This document shows, one piece after another, positions 10,086 through 19,074 of a stretch of DNA of 64,000 nt. Within the stretch, counting starts at the first letter, position 1. Every line of letters starts with the position of its first letter. The DNA comes from Pseudomonas sp. MIACH. GTDB lineage: Bacteria; Pseudomonadota; Gammaproteobacteria; Pseudomonadales; Pseudomonadaceae. A program made the translations under genes and the position numbers. The stretch is from NCBI RefSeq assembly GCF_001269925.1, contig NZ_LHVO01000051.1:62001-126000 (forward strand), in the 5' to 3' direction. The notes under the pieces are model-generated. The model did not search any database and was not told the origin of the DNA. It was given only the letters and a program-made list of their open reading frames with translations.

Positions 10086-11267
10086 ATGACCCGAATCGGA
10101 ACTCCATTGTCGCCAACCGCGACCCGCGTTTTGCTGTGTGGCTGCGGTGAGCTGGGCAAGGAAGTGGTGATCGAACTGCAACGCCTGGGCGTTGAAGTGA
10201 TTGCCGTGGATCGCTACGCCAATGCGCCGGCCATGCAGGTTGCGCACCGCAGCCATGTGATCAACATGCTCGACGGCGCTGCCCTGCGTGCGGTGATCGA
10301 GGCGGAAAAACCGCATTTCATCGTGCCGGAAATCGAAGCCATCGCCACCGCGACCCTGGTGGAGCTGGAGGCCGAAGGCTTCACGGTGATCCCGACCGCC
10401 CGTGCCACGTCGCTGACCATGAACCGCGAAGGTATCCGTCGCCTGGCCGCTGAAGAGCTGGACCTGCCGACCTCGCCGTACCACTTCGCCGACACCTTCG
10501 AAGACTACAGCAAGGCCGTCCAGGACCTGGGCTTCCCCTGCGTGGTCAAGCCGGTGATGAGCTCGTCGGGCAAGGGCCAGAGCCTGCTGCGCAGTGCTGA
10601 TGATGTGCAGAAAGCTTGGGACTACGCCCAGGAAGGCGGGCGTGCCGGTAAAGGTCGGGTGATCATCGAAGGCTTTATCGATTTCGACTATGAAATCACC
10701 CTGCTGACTGTGCGTCACATCGGCGGTACCACCTTCTGCGCGCCGGTCGGCCACCGTCAGGAGAAGGGCGACTACCAGGAATCCTGGCAGCCACAAGCGA
10801 TGAGCCCGATTGCCCTGGCCGAGTCCGAGCGTGTGGCCAAGGCAGTGACCGAGGCGTTGGGCGGTCGTGGCCTGTTTGGCGTGGAGCTGTTCATCAAAGG
10901 CGATCAGGTGTGGTTCAGCGAGGTGTCGCCGCGCCCCCATGACACCGGTCTGGTGACCCTGATTTCCCAGGACCTGTCGCAGTTTGCCCTGCATGCGCGC
11001 GCCATCCTGGGCCTGCCAATCCCGTTGATCCGTCAGTTCGGGCCTTCGGCTTCGGCGGTGATTCTGGTGGAAGGGCAGTCGACCCAGACCGCGTTCGCCA
11101 ACCTCGGCGCCGCCTTGAGCGAGCCGGACACGGCGTTGCGTCTGTTTGGTAAGCCAGAAGTGAATGGCCAGCGCCGCATGGGCGTGGCGTTGGCGCGGGA
11201 TGAGTCGATTGAAGCGGCTCGGGCCAAGGCGACCCGTGCTTCGAAAGCGGTTGTTGTAGAGCTCTAA
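10086..11267 (+). CDS. purT: Formate-dependent phosphoribosylglycinamide formyltransferase
   Basis: 393-residue ATP-grasp enzyme of purine synthesis that makes formyl-GAR from GAR, formate and ATP, in parallel to PurN. Visible: nucleotide-fold start VLLCGCGELGKEV (15-27), the ATP-grasp segment PVMSSSGKGQS, the metal site ELFIKGDQVWFSEVSPRPHDTG, and a normal C-terminus. Length equals the E. coli enzyme (392). The ribosome site CCTGAGGACCTGAG precedes the ATG. Monocistronic. Confidence 0.97.
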   Translation: MTRIGTPLSPTATRVLLCGCGELGKEVVIELQRLGVEVIAVDRYANAPAMQVAHRSHVINMLDGAALRAVIEAEKPHFIVPEIEAIATATLVELEAEGFTVIPTARATSLTMNREGIRRLAAEELDLPTSPYHFADTFEDYSKAVQDLGFPCVVKPVMSSSGKGQSLLRSADDVQKAWDYAQEGGRAGKGRVIIEGFIDFDYEITLLTVRHIGGTTFCAPVGHRQEKGDYQESWQPQAMSPIALAESERVAKAVTEALGGRGLFGVELFIKGDQVWFSEVSPRPHDTGLVTLISQDLSQFALHARAILGLPIPLIRQFGPSASAVILVEGQSTQTAFANLGAALSEPDTALRLFGKPEVNGQRRMGVALARDESIEAARAKATRASKAVVVEL

Positions 11268-11304
11268 AAGCATCGTGCCGGTCAGTTAAGCGTACATCGC
11301 CTCC

Positions 11305-11404
11305 TGTAGGAGCGAGCTTGCTCGCGAAAAACGTCAACGATAACGCGTGCTTCCTGAATGAACGCGGCGTCTGTGAGTTTTTCGCGAGCAAGCTCGCTCC
11401 TACA
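11305..11404. repeat. Long inverted repeat (TAGGAGCGAGCTTGCTCGCGA family)
   Basis: TGTAGGAGCGAGCTTGCTCG at 11305-11324 continues with CGAA and is repeated in inverse orientation at 11380-11404. The unit itself is palindromic around GCGAGCTTGCTCGC. The doublet sits between the convergent purT and MHS transporter genes and could act as a bidirectional terminator or a REP-type mobile unit. Confidence 0.8.
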
Positions 11405-11452
11405 AAAAGCCTTAACTGACTGGCATTCGGGCTTGCCCCCGATAGCTGTTTA

Positions 11453-12763
11453 TCAGGCAACCCTGTTCAAATCATTATCCCGCGTCTCTTTCAGGCACAG
11501 CACAGCAATCAAGCTGAGCAACGCTGCCGCCGACACATATCCGCCGACATAACTCAGCCCACCCATCGCCACCAGCTTGGTTGCGAAGAACGGTGCGGCC
11601 GAAGCGCCAACAATCCCACCCAGGTTATACGCCGCCGAAGCCCCGGTATAACGCACGCGTGTCGGGAACAATTCTGGCAACAGCGCACCCATCGGCGCGA
11701 AGGTCACGCCCATCAGGAACAGCTCCAGGGCCAAAAACAGTGCCACAGCCCAAGTCGAACCGTGGGTCAGCAACGGCTCCATGGTGAAGCCCGACAGAAT
11801 CGCCAGGACCGCACCGACGATCAGCACCGGCTTGCGCCCGTAGCGGTCACTGGCCAACGCCGCCAACGGTGTCGCCAGGCCCATGAACAGCACTGCAAAG
11901 CACAGCAATCCAAGGAACGTCTCGCGGCTGTAGCCCAGGGTCGAAACGCCATAGCTCAGGGAAAAGGCCGTGGTGATGTAGAACAGCGCGTAGCACACCA
12001 CCATCGACGCGGCGCCCAGCAGTACCGGCAACCAATGCTGGCTGAACAGTTCCACCAGCGGCACTTTCACCGGGGCTTCTTTCGCCACGGCATTGGCGAA
12101 CACCGGGGTTTCATGCAGCTTCAGGCGCGCATACAGGCCGACCATCACCAATGCTGCGCTGAGGATGAACGGGATGCGCCAGCCCCAACTGCGGAACTGC
12201 TCGTCATTCAGGCTCATGGCCAGGATCAGGAACAAGCCGTTGGCCGCCAGGAAACCGATCGACGGGCCCAGTTGCGGGAACATGCCGAACCAGGCGCGTT
12301 TGCCCTTGGGGGCGTTCTCGGTGGCCAGCAACGCCGCGCCACCCCACTCGCCGCCAAGCCCCAGGCCCTGGCCGAAACGCAGCACGCACAACAGGATGGG
12401 CGCCCAGGCACCGATGCTGTCATAGCCGGGCAGCAAGCCGATCAGCGTGGTACACACGCCCATCAGCAGCAACGAGGCCACCAGGGTCGACTTGCGGCCG
12501 ATGCGGTCGCCAAAGTGGCCGAACAGCGCCGAGCCCAGCGGGCGGGCGATAAAGGCGATACCGAAGGTCAGGAACGACGCCAGCATCTGCGCGGTACCGG
12601 AGGTCTGCGGAAAGAACACCGGCCCGATCACAAGGGCGGCAGCCGTGGCGTAGATATAGAAGTCGTAGAACTCGATGGCGGTGCCGACGATGCTTGCGGT
12701 GGCGACACGGGCGGTCGAGTTGGTCGGGGCGGCGGTCGCGGCCTCGTTATAGGTGGTGCTCAT
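11453..12763 (-). CDS. MFS transporter, metabolite:H+ symporter (MHS) family
   Basis: 436 residues with twelve predicted membrane segments. The MHS signatures are clear: GTAIEFYDFYIYATAAALV near the N-terminus, GHFGDRIGRKS in loop 2-3 and GLGLGGEWGGA in the fourth helix. The family takes up organic acids, shikimate or betaines with protons (ShiA, KgtP, ProP). The residues visible do not settle the substrate. Monocistronic, convergent with purT. Confidence 0.9.
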   Translation of the reverse strand: MSTTYNEAATAAPTNSTARVATASIVGTAIEFYDFYIYATAAALVIGPVFFPQTSGTAQMLASFLTFGIAFIARPLGSALFGHFGDRIGRKSTLVASLLLMGVCTTLIGLLPGYDSIGAWAPILLCVLRFGQGLGLGGEWGGAALLATENAPKGKRAWFGMFPQLGPSIGFLAANGLFLILAMSLNDEQFRSWGWRIPFILSAALVMVGLYARLKLHETPVFANAVAKEAPVKVPLVELFSQHWLPVLLGAASMVVCYALFYITTAFSLSYGVSTLGYSRETFLGLLCFAVLFMGLATPLAALASDRYGRKPVLIVGAVLAILSGFTMEPLLTHGSTWAVALFLALELFLMGVTFAPMGALLPELFPTRVRYTGASAAYNLGGIVGASAAPFFATKLVAMGGLSYVGGYVSAAALLSLIAVLCLKETRDNDLNRVA

Positions 12764-13027
12764 GGAGGTATCCCTGACGGTCGTTGCGCGTTTGGACGCG
12801 GATTATTATTGGGTCGAACCCCCTTGGATCAGGGTAGTGCGCGGGGCGGCTCGGGATGGGAGCGAACACCGGTCAGACAGAATGCAGCGGTGCCTGGACG
12901 CGCTCAGTGCGGATAGCACACGGTCGGGCGGGGCTTGGGTAAGCCGCAGGGATTATAGGAAGGGGTGTGGAAATACAACAAGTGGCTCGAGCACCCCTCC
13001 CACACTGGAGTGTGGTTTGTCAGGAAA

Positions 13028-14263
13028 TCAGGCGGCGACCGGCACCCGGCTGGTGTGCCAGATCAGGACCTTGCTTACCCGGTTGTCCTCGGTCTCGAGG
13101 ATTTCCAAGCGGTAGCGACCGATTTTTACGCACACCGCGCAATCCGGAATAGTCTCCAGTGCTTCGGTCACCAAGCCGTTGAGGGTCTTGGGCCCGTCGC
13201 TGGGCAGGTGCCAGCCCAGGCTCTTGTTCAATTCGCGGATCGAGGCGGCGCCGTCGATGATGTAGCGGCCATCGGGTTGCGCTTCGATATGCGGGTTGTC
13301 CGCACTTTGCTCGTTTTCGAATTCGCCGACGATTTCTTCGAGAATATCTTCCAGGGTGACGATACCCAGTACTTCGCCGTATTCATCCACCACCATGCCC
13401 AGGCGTCGTTGCTGCTTGTGGAAGTTCAGCAGTTGCAGTTGCAGAGGTGTGCTTTCCGGGACGAAGTAGGGCTCGTAGGAAGCCTCGAGCAAGGCTTCCT
13501 TGGTCAGGCTGGCGTCCGGCAGCAGATGCTGGATCAGCCGGGTGTTCAGTACGGCTTCGACCTGGTTGATGTCACTGTGGAACACCGGCAGGCGAGTGCG
13601 CGGGGAGGTGCGCAGTTGCTCGATGATTTCTTCGATCGAGTCATCCAGGTTGATACCGTCCACTTCGCTGCGGGGTACCAGGATGTCATTGACGGTGATG
13701 TTGTCCAGGGCGTGGATGCCTGGCATGCCAGGTGTGCGGCCTTCGTCGGCCTCAGGCTGCGGTTCGTCGTGGTCGGGCTGTGGCGCGTCGCTGTGTTTCA
13801 CTACCCCGGCCTTGCGCGCAAACGGGCGCAGCAGCAACAGGCTGATGCCATTGAGCAACCAGGCGGCGGGGTAGAGGATTTTCAGTGGCACGCCCAGCAG
13901 CGTGTTGCCAAAACCCAGCACCGCTTGCGGATGACGGGTTGCCAGGGCGCGGGGCAGGTAGTCGGCCAGGATCAGCAGGACGGCGCAGGAGATCAGCCAG
14001 CCGAGCCACGGGCCGTTCTGCGCCCAGGCATAAATCGCCAGCAGGGTGCAGAGGATTACCACGGCTGCGCGGCACAGGCTGTTGCACAGGATCAGACTGT
14101 GGCGCGGGAAACTCAGGCGGGCGGCAGCCTTGTCGCCCTGGCGTGTGCCGGGGCGCAAGGCCAACAGGTGTTGTTGTGCGGCTTCGATGGCGGTAAACAG
14201 CGCCGCCCATAACACCAGCAAGGCGATTACTGCGAGCATCGGCCCCAAGGGCAAATTGTCCAT
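13028..14263 (-). CDS. HlyC/CorC family transporter (CNNM-CBS)
   Basis: 411 residues: an N-terminal DUF21/CNNM membrane domain with three or four helices (about 1-150), a linker with acidic and proline residues (about 155-170), a CBS pair (about 190-310; NDILVPRSEVDGI, GEVLGIVTLEDILEEIVGEF) and a C-terminal CorC_HlyC domain (about 320-400; YIIDGAASIRELNKSLGW). The family is linked to magnesium or cobalt efflux and homeostasis. It lies 13 bases after the YpjD-like gene, so the two are probably cotranscribed. Confidence 0.92.
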   Translation of the reverse strand: MDNLPLGPMLAVIALLVLWAALFTAIEAAQQHLLALRPGTRQGDKAAARLSFPRHSLILCNSLCRAAVVILCTLLAIYAWAQNGPWLGWLISCAVLLILADYLPRALATRHPQAVLGFGNTLLGVPLKILYPAAWLLNGISLLLLRPFARKAGVVKHSDAPQPDHDEPQPEADEGRTPGMPGIHALDNITVNDILVPRSEVDGINLDDSIEEIIEQLRTSPRTRLPVFHSDINQVEAVLNTRLIQHLLPDASLTKEALLEASYEPYFVPESTPLQLQLLNFHKQQRRLGMVVDEYGEVLGIVTLEDILEEIVGEFENEQSADNPHIEAQPDGRYIIDGAASIRELNKSLGWHLPSDGPKTLNGLVTEALETIPDCAVCVKIGRYRLEILETEDNRVSKVLIWHTSRVPVAA

Positions 14264-14276
14264 TTTTTGCTGCCCG

Positions 14277-15089
14277 TCAGATATGCAGGATGTATTCGCG
14301 AACCAGCTTGCTGCCGAAATAGGCCAGCATCAGCAGGCAGAAACCGGCCAGGGTCCAGCGAATCGCCTTGTGCCCGCGCCAGCCAAGGCGGTTGCGGCCC
14401 CACAGCAATACGCTGAACACCACCCAGGCCAGGCATGCCAGCAGGGTCTTGTGCACCAGGTGCTGGGCAAACAGGTTTTCGACGAACAGCCAGCCGGAGA
14501 TCAGCGACAGCGACAGCAGCGTCCAGCCGGCCCACAGGAAACCGAACAGCAGGCTTTCCATGGTTTGCAGCGGCGGGAAGTTCTTGATCAGGCCGGAAGG
14601 GTGCTTGTGCTTGAGCTGGTGGTCCTGCAACAGCAGGAGCAAGGCCTGGAACACCGCAATGGTGAACATGCCGTAGGCCAGGATCGACAGCAGGATATGA
14701 GCGAGGATGCCTGGCTCTTCGTCGATCACCTGCACCGTACCGGTGGGGGCGAACTGCGCGAGCAGCACCGTCAGCACACCCAGTGGGAAGAGCAGGACCA
14801 GCAGGTTCTCGACGGGAATCCGATAACAGGCCATCAGTGTCAGCGCAATGACCGCCGCCGCGATCAGGCTGGCGGCGCTGAAAAAATCCAGGCCCAGGCC
14901 AACCGGCGTCATCAGATGGGTGAACAAGCTCGCGGCATGGGCCAGCAGGGCGAGGACGCCAAGGCCGACCAGCAGGCGTTTGTCCGCCTTGGCGCCTTTG
15001 GCCAGACGAGAGCCCTGATAGAGGGTCGCAGCGGCATACACGATGGCGGCGGCGAGGCTGGGTAGCAAACTGGGTGACAAGGGGAGCAT
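14277..15089 (-). CDS. YpjD-like cytochrome c assembly family membrane protein
   Basis: 270 residues, about eight membrane helices, with the CcmC/CcsA core (GVLTVLLAQF, ILLSILAYGMFTIAVFQALLLLL, GWLFVENLF, WVVFSVLLWGRNRLGWRG). In proteobacteria this ffh-adjacent paralogue (YpjD) is separate from the true Ccm heme-export system and its role is unsettled. I used the ATG at 15089 (MLPLSPS) with AGGAT before it, rather than the 15-residue longer reading. Upstream neighbour is divergent ffh, a conserved arrangement. Confidence 0.88.
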   Translation of the reverse strand: MLPLSPSLLPSLAAAIVYAAATLYQGSRLAKGAKADKRLLVGLGVLALLAHAASLFTHLMTPVGLGLDFFSAASLIAAAVIALTLMACYRIPVENLLVLLFPLGVLTVLLAQFAPTGTVQVIDEEPGILAHILLSILAYGMFTIAVFQALLLLLQDHQLKHKHPSGLIKNFPPLQTMESLLFGFLWAGWTLLSLSLISGWLFVENLFAQHLVHKTLLACLAWVVFSVLLWGRNRLGWRGHKAIRWTLAGFCLLMLAYFGSKLVREYILHI

Positions 15090-15323
15090 AAATCCTGATA
15101 GACAAGCCCGAAAGGCGCTGAGTTTGGCACACACCTGCGCTCCACGAAAGACTCCCCGGCCAGACAGCGGGTGTGCATGGGCTCAGTCTTCGCTATAATC
15201 CGCGACCTGCCCACGCCGCAGGCTCGCCGAACGCTGTTTTTAATAGCGATTTACCACAGCCTGGGCCGCCATTACCTCGGTCTACCAATGCATTTCGATG
15301 AATAGGGCCTGAAAGGATCGCGC

Positions 15324-16700
15324 ATGTTTGAAAACTTGACTGACCGTCTCTCGCAGACGCTGCGCCACGTAACCGGCAAGGCCAAGCTGACCGAGGACAA
15401 TATTAAAGACACCCTGCGTGAAGTGCGCATGGCGTTGCTGGAAGCCGACGTCGCCTTGCCTGTGGTCAAGGACTTCGTCAACTCGGTCAAGGAGCGTGCG
15501 GTTGGCACTGAAGTGTCCCGCAGCCTGACCCCGGGCCAGGCCTTTGTGAAGATCGTCCAGGCCGAGCTCGAAAGCCTGATGGGCGCGGCCAACGAAGACC
15601 TGAACCTCAGCGCCGTGCCACCGGCCGTCGTATTGATGGCTGGCCTGCAGGGTGCAGGTAAGACCACCACCGCCGGCAAGCTGGCGCGCTTCCTTAAAGA
15701 GCGCAAGAAGAAATCGGTAATGGTGGTCTCGGCTGACGTGTACCGTCCGGCCGCGATCAAGCAGTTGGAAATGCTCGCGGGTGAAGTAGGCGTGACCTTC
15801 TTCCCGTCCGACCTGAGCCAGAAGCCGGTCGACATCGCCAACGCCGCCATTAAAGAAGCCAAGCTGAAGTTCATCGACGTGGTCATCGTCGATACCGCCG
15901 GTCGCCTGCACATCGATGAAGAGATGATGGGCGAGATCAAGGCGCTGCATGCCGCGATCAACCCGGTCGAGACGCTGTTCGTGGTTGACGCCATGACCGG
16001 CCAGGATGCGGCCAACACCGCCAAGGCCTTTGGTGATGCACTGCCGCTGACCGGCGTGATCCTCACCAAGGTCGACGGCGACGCCCGAGGCGGTGCCGCA
16101 CTGTCGGTACGTGCCATCACCGGCAAGCCGATCAAGTTCATCGGTATGGGCGAGAAGAGCGAAGCGCTTGAACCGTTCCATCCTGAGCGTATCGCCTCGC
16201 GTATCCTCGGCATGGGTGACGTGCTCAGCCTGATCGAACAGGCCGAAGCGACCCTCGACAAGGACAAGGCCGATAAGCTGGCCAAGAAGCTGAAGAAGGG
16301 CAAGGGCTTCGACCTCGAAGACTTCCGCGACCAGCTGCAACAAATGAAGAACATGGGCGGCCTCGGCGGCCTGATGGACAAGCTGCCGAATATCGGCGGT
16401 GTGAACCTGGCGCAAATGGGCAATGCCCAGAATGCGGCAGAGAAGCAGTTCAAGCAGATGGAAGCCATCATCAACTCCATGACCCCGGCCGAGCGCCGCG
16501 ACCCCGAGCTGATCAGCGGTTCGCGCAAGCGTCGGATCGCCATGGGTTCCGGCACCCAGGTGCAGGACATCGGTCGCTTGATCAAGCAGCACAAGCAGAT
16601 GCAGAAGATGATGAAGAAATTCTCCGCCAAGGGCGGAATGGCCAAGATGATGCGCGGCATGGGCGGTATGTTGCCCGGCGGCGGCATGCCGAAAATGTAA
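15324..16700 (+). CDS. ffh: Signal recognition particle protein Ffh
   Basis: 458-residue SRP GTPase that binds 4.5S RNA and signal sequences and docks with FtsY. N domain about 1-95; G domain with P-loop GLQGAGKTTT (107-116), DTAGRLH, TKVDGDARGG and GMGEKSEALEPFHPER; M domain about 330-458, methionine-rich with the RNA-binding SGSRKRRIAMGSG segment and the tail MRGMGGMLPGGGMPKM. A TATAAT-like -10 lies at 15194-15199, about 125 bases upstream, without a convincing -35. Confidence 0.98.
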   Translation: MFENLTDRLSQTLRHVTGKAKLTEDNIKDTLREVRMALLEADVALPVVKDFVNSVKERAVGTEVSRSLTPGQAFVKIVQAELESLMGAANEDLNLSAVPPAVVLMAGLQGAGKTTTAGKLARFLKERKKKSVMVVSADVYRPAAIKQLEMLAGEVGVTFFPSDLSQKPVDIANAAIKEAKLKFIDVVIVDTAGRLHIDEEMMGEIKALHAAINPVETLFVVDAMTGQDAANTAKAFGDALPLTGVILTKVDGDARGGAALSVRAITGKPIKFIGMGEKSEALEPFHPERIASRILGMGDVLSLIEQAEATLDKDKADKLAKKLKKGKGFDLEDFRDQLQQMKNMGGLGGLMDKLPNIGGVNLAQMGNAQNAAEKQFKQMEAIINSMTPAERRDPELISGSRKRRIAMGSGTQVQDIGRLIKQHKQMQKMMKKFSAKGGMAKMMRGMGGMLPGGGMPKM

Positions 16701-16850
16701 AGTATTCGAGCGGGAGTTCACTCCTGCTCCGACCCACAGGGATGTGGGATCTCCAGCAAACCCGCCGTTGGCGGGGGCTGACCTGCCGTTTTAACCGACG
16801 GCTCTATAGCAGATCTGAATGGCACGCTGATAGGCGCCAGAAAAAGACAT

Positions 16851-16878
16851 TTGCAAAAGTCCGGATATTCCTTAGAAT
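16851..16878 (+). promoter_or_regulatory. Predicted sigma-70 promoter of the rpsP operon
   Basis: TTGCAA (16851-16856), a 16-base spacer and TAGAAT (16873-16878), about 75 bases before the rpsP ATG. The region between ffh and rpsP (250 bases) holds no gene; its hairpin at 16708-16729 lacks a T-run. Confidence 0.6.
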
Positions 16879-16950
16879 ATGCGGCCTTTCGGGCACCTAT
16901 GCCCGCTGTGCATTTAGATTTGCAGCACCGACTACAGGAACGATGTTCAC

Positions 16951-17202
16951 ATGCTAACAATCCGTCTTGCCCTTGGCGGCTCCAAAAAGCGCCCGTTTTA
17001 CCACTTGACCGTAACTGACAGCCGCAACCCACGTGACGGCTCTCACAAGGAACAAGTTGGTTTCTTCAACCCGATCGCTCGTGGTCAAGAAGTCCGCCTG
17101 TCCGTGAACCAAGAGCGCGTAGCCTACTGGCTGAGCGTTGGTGCACAACCGTCTGAGCGTGTTGCCAAGTTGTTGAAGGACTCGGCTAAGGCCGCAGCCT
17201 GA
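16951..17202 (+). CDS. rpsP: 30S ribosomal protein S16
   Basis: 83 residues, MLTIRLALGGSKKRPFYHLTV at the start, DSRNPRDGSHKEQVGFFNP in the middle, as in all bacterial S16 proteins. It assists assembly of the 30S 5' domain. First gene of the rpsP-rimM-trmD-rplS operon, which runs with five or fewer bases to rimM. Confidence 0.98.
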   Translation: MLTIRLALGGSKKRPFYHLTVTDSRNPRDGSHKEQVGFFNPIARGQEVRLSVNQERVAYWLSVGAQPSERVAKLLKDSAKAAA

Positions 17203-17207
17203 GCAAT

Positions 17208-17744
17208 ATGAACGCGACGCCAGCTGTTGCTGATGATTTGATCGTTATCGGCAAGATTTATTCTGTTCATGGCGTTCGCGGCGAAGTGAAGGTGTATTCC
17301 TTTACTGATCCGACTGAAAACCTGTTGCAGTACAAAACCTGGACGCTCAAGCGCGAAGGTAGTGTGAAACAGGTCGAGCTGGTCAGTGGACGCGGGAGCG
17401 ATAAGTTCCTGGTCGCAAAGCTCAAGGGTCTTGATGATCGTGAAGAAGCTCGTCTTCTGGCTGGTTATGAGATCTGCGTGCCGCGCAACCTGTTCCCTGA
17501 ATTGACCGACGGCGAGTACTACTGGTACCAGCTGGAAGGTCTGAAGGTTATTGATCAACTCGGGCAATTGTTCGGGAAAATCGATCATCTTCTGGAAACC
17601 GGCGCCAATGATGTAATGGTGGTCAAGCCTTGCGCTGGCAGCCTGGATGATCGCGAACGCCTGTTGCCCTATACCGAGCAATGCGTGTTGGCCGTCGACC
17701 TGGCAGCGGGCGAGATGAAGGTGGAATGGGACGCGGACTTCTAA
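17208..17744 (+). CDS. rimM: Ribosome maturation factor RimM
   Basis: 178 residues that bind S19 and help 16S 3' domain assembly. RimM N-terminal domain (about 9-95; IGKIYSVHGVRGEVKVYSFTD) followed by a PRC barrel (about 100-175; ELTDGEYYWYQLEGLKV, LLPYTEQCVLAVDLAAGEM). It starts 5 bases after rpsP and ends two bases before the GTG of trmD. Length normal. Confidence 0.97.
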   Translation: MNATPAVADDLIVIGKIYSVHGVRGEVKVYSFTDPTENLLQYKTWTLKREGSVKQVELVSGRGSDKFLVAKLKGLDDREEARLLAGYEICVPRNLFPELTDGEYYWYQLEGLKVIDQLGQLFGKIDHLLETGANDVMVVKPCAGSLDDRERLLPYTEQCVLAVDLAAGEMKVEWDADF

Positions 17745-17746
17745 GC

Positions 17747-18499
17747 GTGGCTAATTTGCGCATTGAAGTGATCAGTTTGTTTCCCGAGATGTTTTCCGCC
17801 ATCAGTGAGTACGGCATCACCAGTCGGGCGGTGAAACAGGGGCTGTTGCAGCTTACCTGTTGGAACCCGCGAGACTACACGACGGATCGACATCACACTG
17901 TGGACGATCGCCCATTTGGCGGTGGCCCGGGCATGGTGATGAAGATCAAGCCCCTGGAAGACGCGTTGGCTCAGGCCAAGGCTGCAGCCGGGGAGAAGGC
18001 GAAGGTGATTTACCTGTCCCCTCAAGGCCGCCAGCTGAAACAGGCTGGGGTCCGCGAACTGGCGAATGAGGAAGCACTGATCCTGATTGCCGGTCGCTAT
18101 GAAGGCATTGACGAGCGTTTTATTGATGCTCATGTCGATGAAGAGTGGTCGATTGGGGACTATGTCCTGTCTGGCGGCGAGCTGCCGGCGATGGTCCTGA
18201 TAGATGCGGTTACACGACTGCTGCCTGGAGCTTTAGGGCATGCGGACTCCGCGGAGGAAGATTCCTTCACGGATGGTTTGCTGGATTGCCCGCATTACAC
18301 CCGACCGGAGGTGTATGCGGATCAGCGTGTTCCCGACGTATTGCTAAGTGGCAATCACGCACACATCCGGCGTTGGCGTTTACAGCAGTCCCTTGGTCGG
18401 ACCTATGAACGACGCGCCGATCTTCTGGAAAGCCGCTCGCTTTCTGGAGAAGAGAAGAAGCTGCTCGAGGAATACATCCTCGCGCGGGACGATAGTTAA
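17747..18499 (+). CDS. trmD: tRNA (guanine37-N1)-methyltransferase
   Basis: 250-residue SPOUT methyltransferase that makes m1G37 and so prevents +1 frameshifting. Key segments: DDRPFGGGPGMVMK, IYLSPQGRQLKQ, the knot AGRYEGIDERF and EEWSIGDYVLSGGELPAM, and the C-terminal NHAHIRRWRLQQS. I chose GTG 17747 (VANLRIEV), which gives the family length and start. Longer in-frame starts at 17726 or 17681 overlap rimM. Third gene of the ribosomal operon. Confidence 0.95.
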   Translation: MANLRIEVISLFPEMFSAISEYGITSRAVKQGLLQLTCWNPRDYTTDRHHTVDDRPFGGGPGMVMKIKPLEDALAQAKAAAGEKAKVIYLSPQGRQLKQAGVRELANEEALILIAGRYEGIDERFIDAHVDEEWSIGDYVLSGGELPAMVLIDAVTRLLPGALGHADSAEEDSFTDGLLDCPHYTRPEVYADQRVPDVLLSGNHAHIRRWRLQQSLGRTYERRADLLESRSLSGEEKKLLEEYILARDDS

Positions 18500-18544
18500 C
18501 AACGTATCGATGGTAGGTCCATTGACTTACCTTAGGAGCACAGC

Positions 18545-18895
18545 ATGACTAACAAAATCATCCTTGCACTCGAAGCAGAGCAGATGACCAAAGAGATCCC
18601 TACCTTTGCCCCGGGCGACACTATTGTCGTTCAGGTGAAAGTGAAGGAAGGCGACCGTTCGCGTCTGCAAGCGTTCGAAGGCGTGGTAATCGCCAAGCGT
18701 AACCGTGGTGTGAACAGTGCTTTCACTGTTCGTAAAATCTCCAACGGTGTTGGCGTAGAGCGTACTTTCCAGACCTACAGCCCGCAAATCGACAGCATGG
18801 CCGTTAAGCGTCGCGGTGACGTACGTAAAGCCAAGCTGTACTACCTGCGTGACCTGTCCGGTAAAGCAGCTCGCATCAAGGAAAAACTGGCTTAA
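18545..18895 (+). CDS. rplS: 50S ribosomal protein L19
   Basis: 116 residues, [19 protein letters not shown] at the start and [27 protein letters not shown] near the end, the standard L19 fold at the 30S-50S interface. Ribosome site TTAGGAG lies 6 bases before ATG. Last gene of the operon, followed by a strong terminator. Confidence 0.98.
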
Positions 18896-18914
18896 GTCCA
18901 GCTTCCCGATGCAG

Positions 18915-18942
18915 AAAAAAGCAGCCTACGGGCTGCTTTTTT
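18915..18942 (+). terminator. Rho-independent terminator after rplS
   Basis: AAAAAAGCAGCC, loop TACG, GGCTGCTTTTTT: a six-base GC stem extended by A-T pairs and a T-run. Confidence 0.9.
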
Positions 18943-19074
18943 GTGCCCGCGATTTGAGCTCTGTCTCTGCGGAAGATGCGGCCGGCTACGACGGTTCATG
19001 CCCTCAGGGATGTGTACGTGGCCGGGCTGCGATAGGATCTACCCGATACCACCCTTTTCCTTGCCTGAGCCCCC

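Noticed and set aside
15282..16721. Two long minus-strand frames opposite ffh
   Set aside because: ffh on the plus strand has full SRP motifs. The antisense frames show low-complexity composition and no known domain.
16705..16735. Terminator after ffh
   Set aside because: The hairpin GAGCGGGAG/CTCCTGCTC has a mismatch and no T-run after it.
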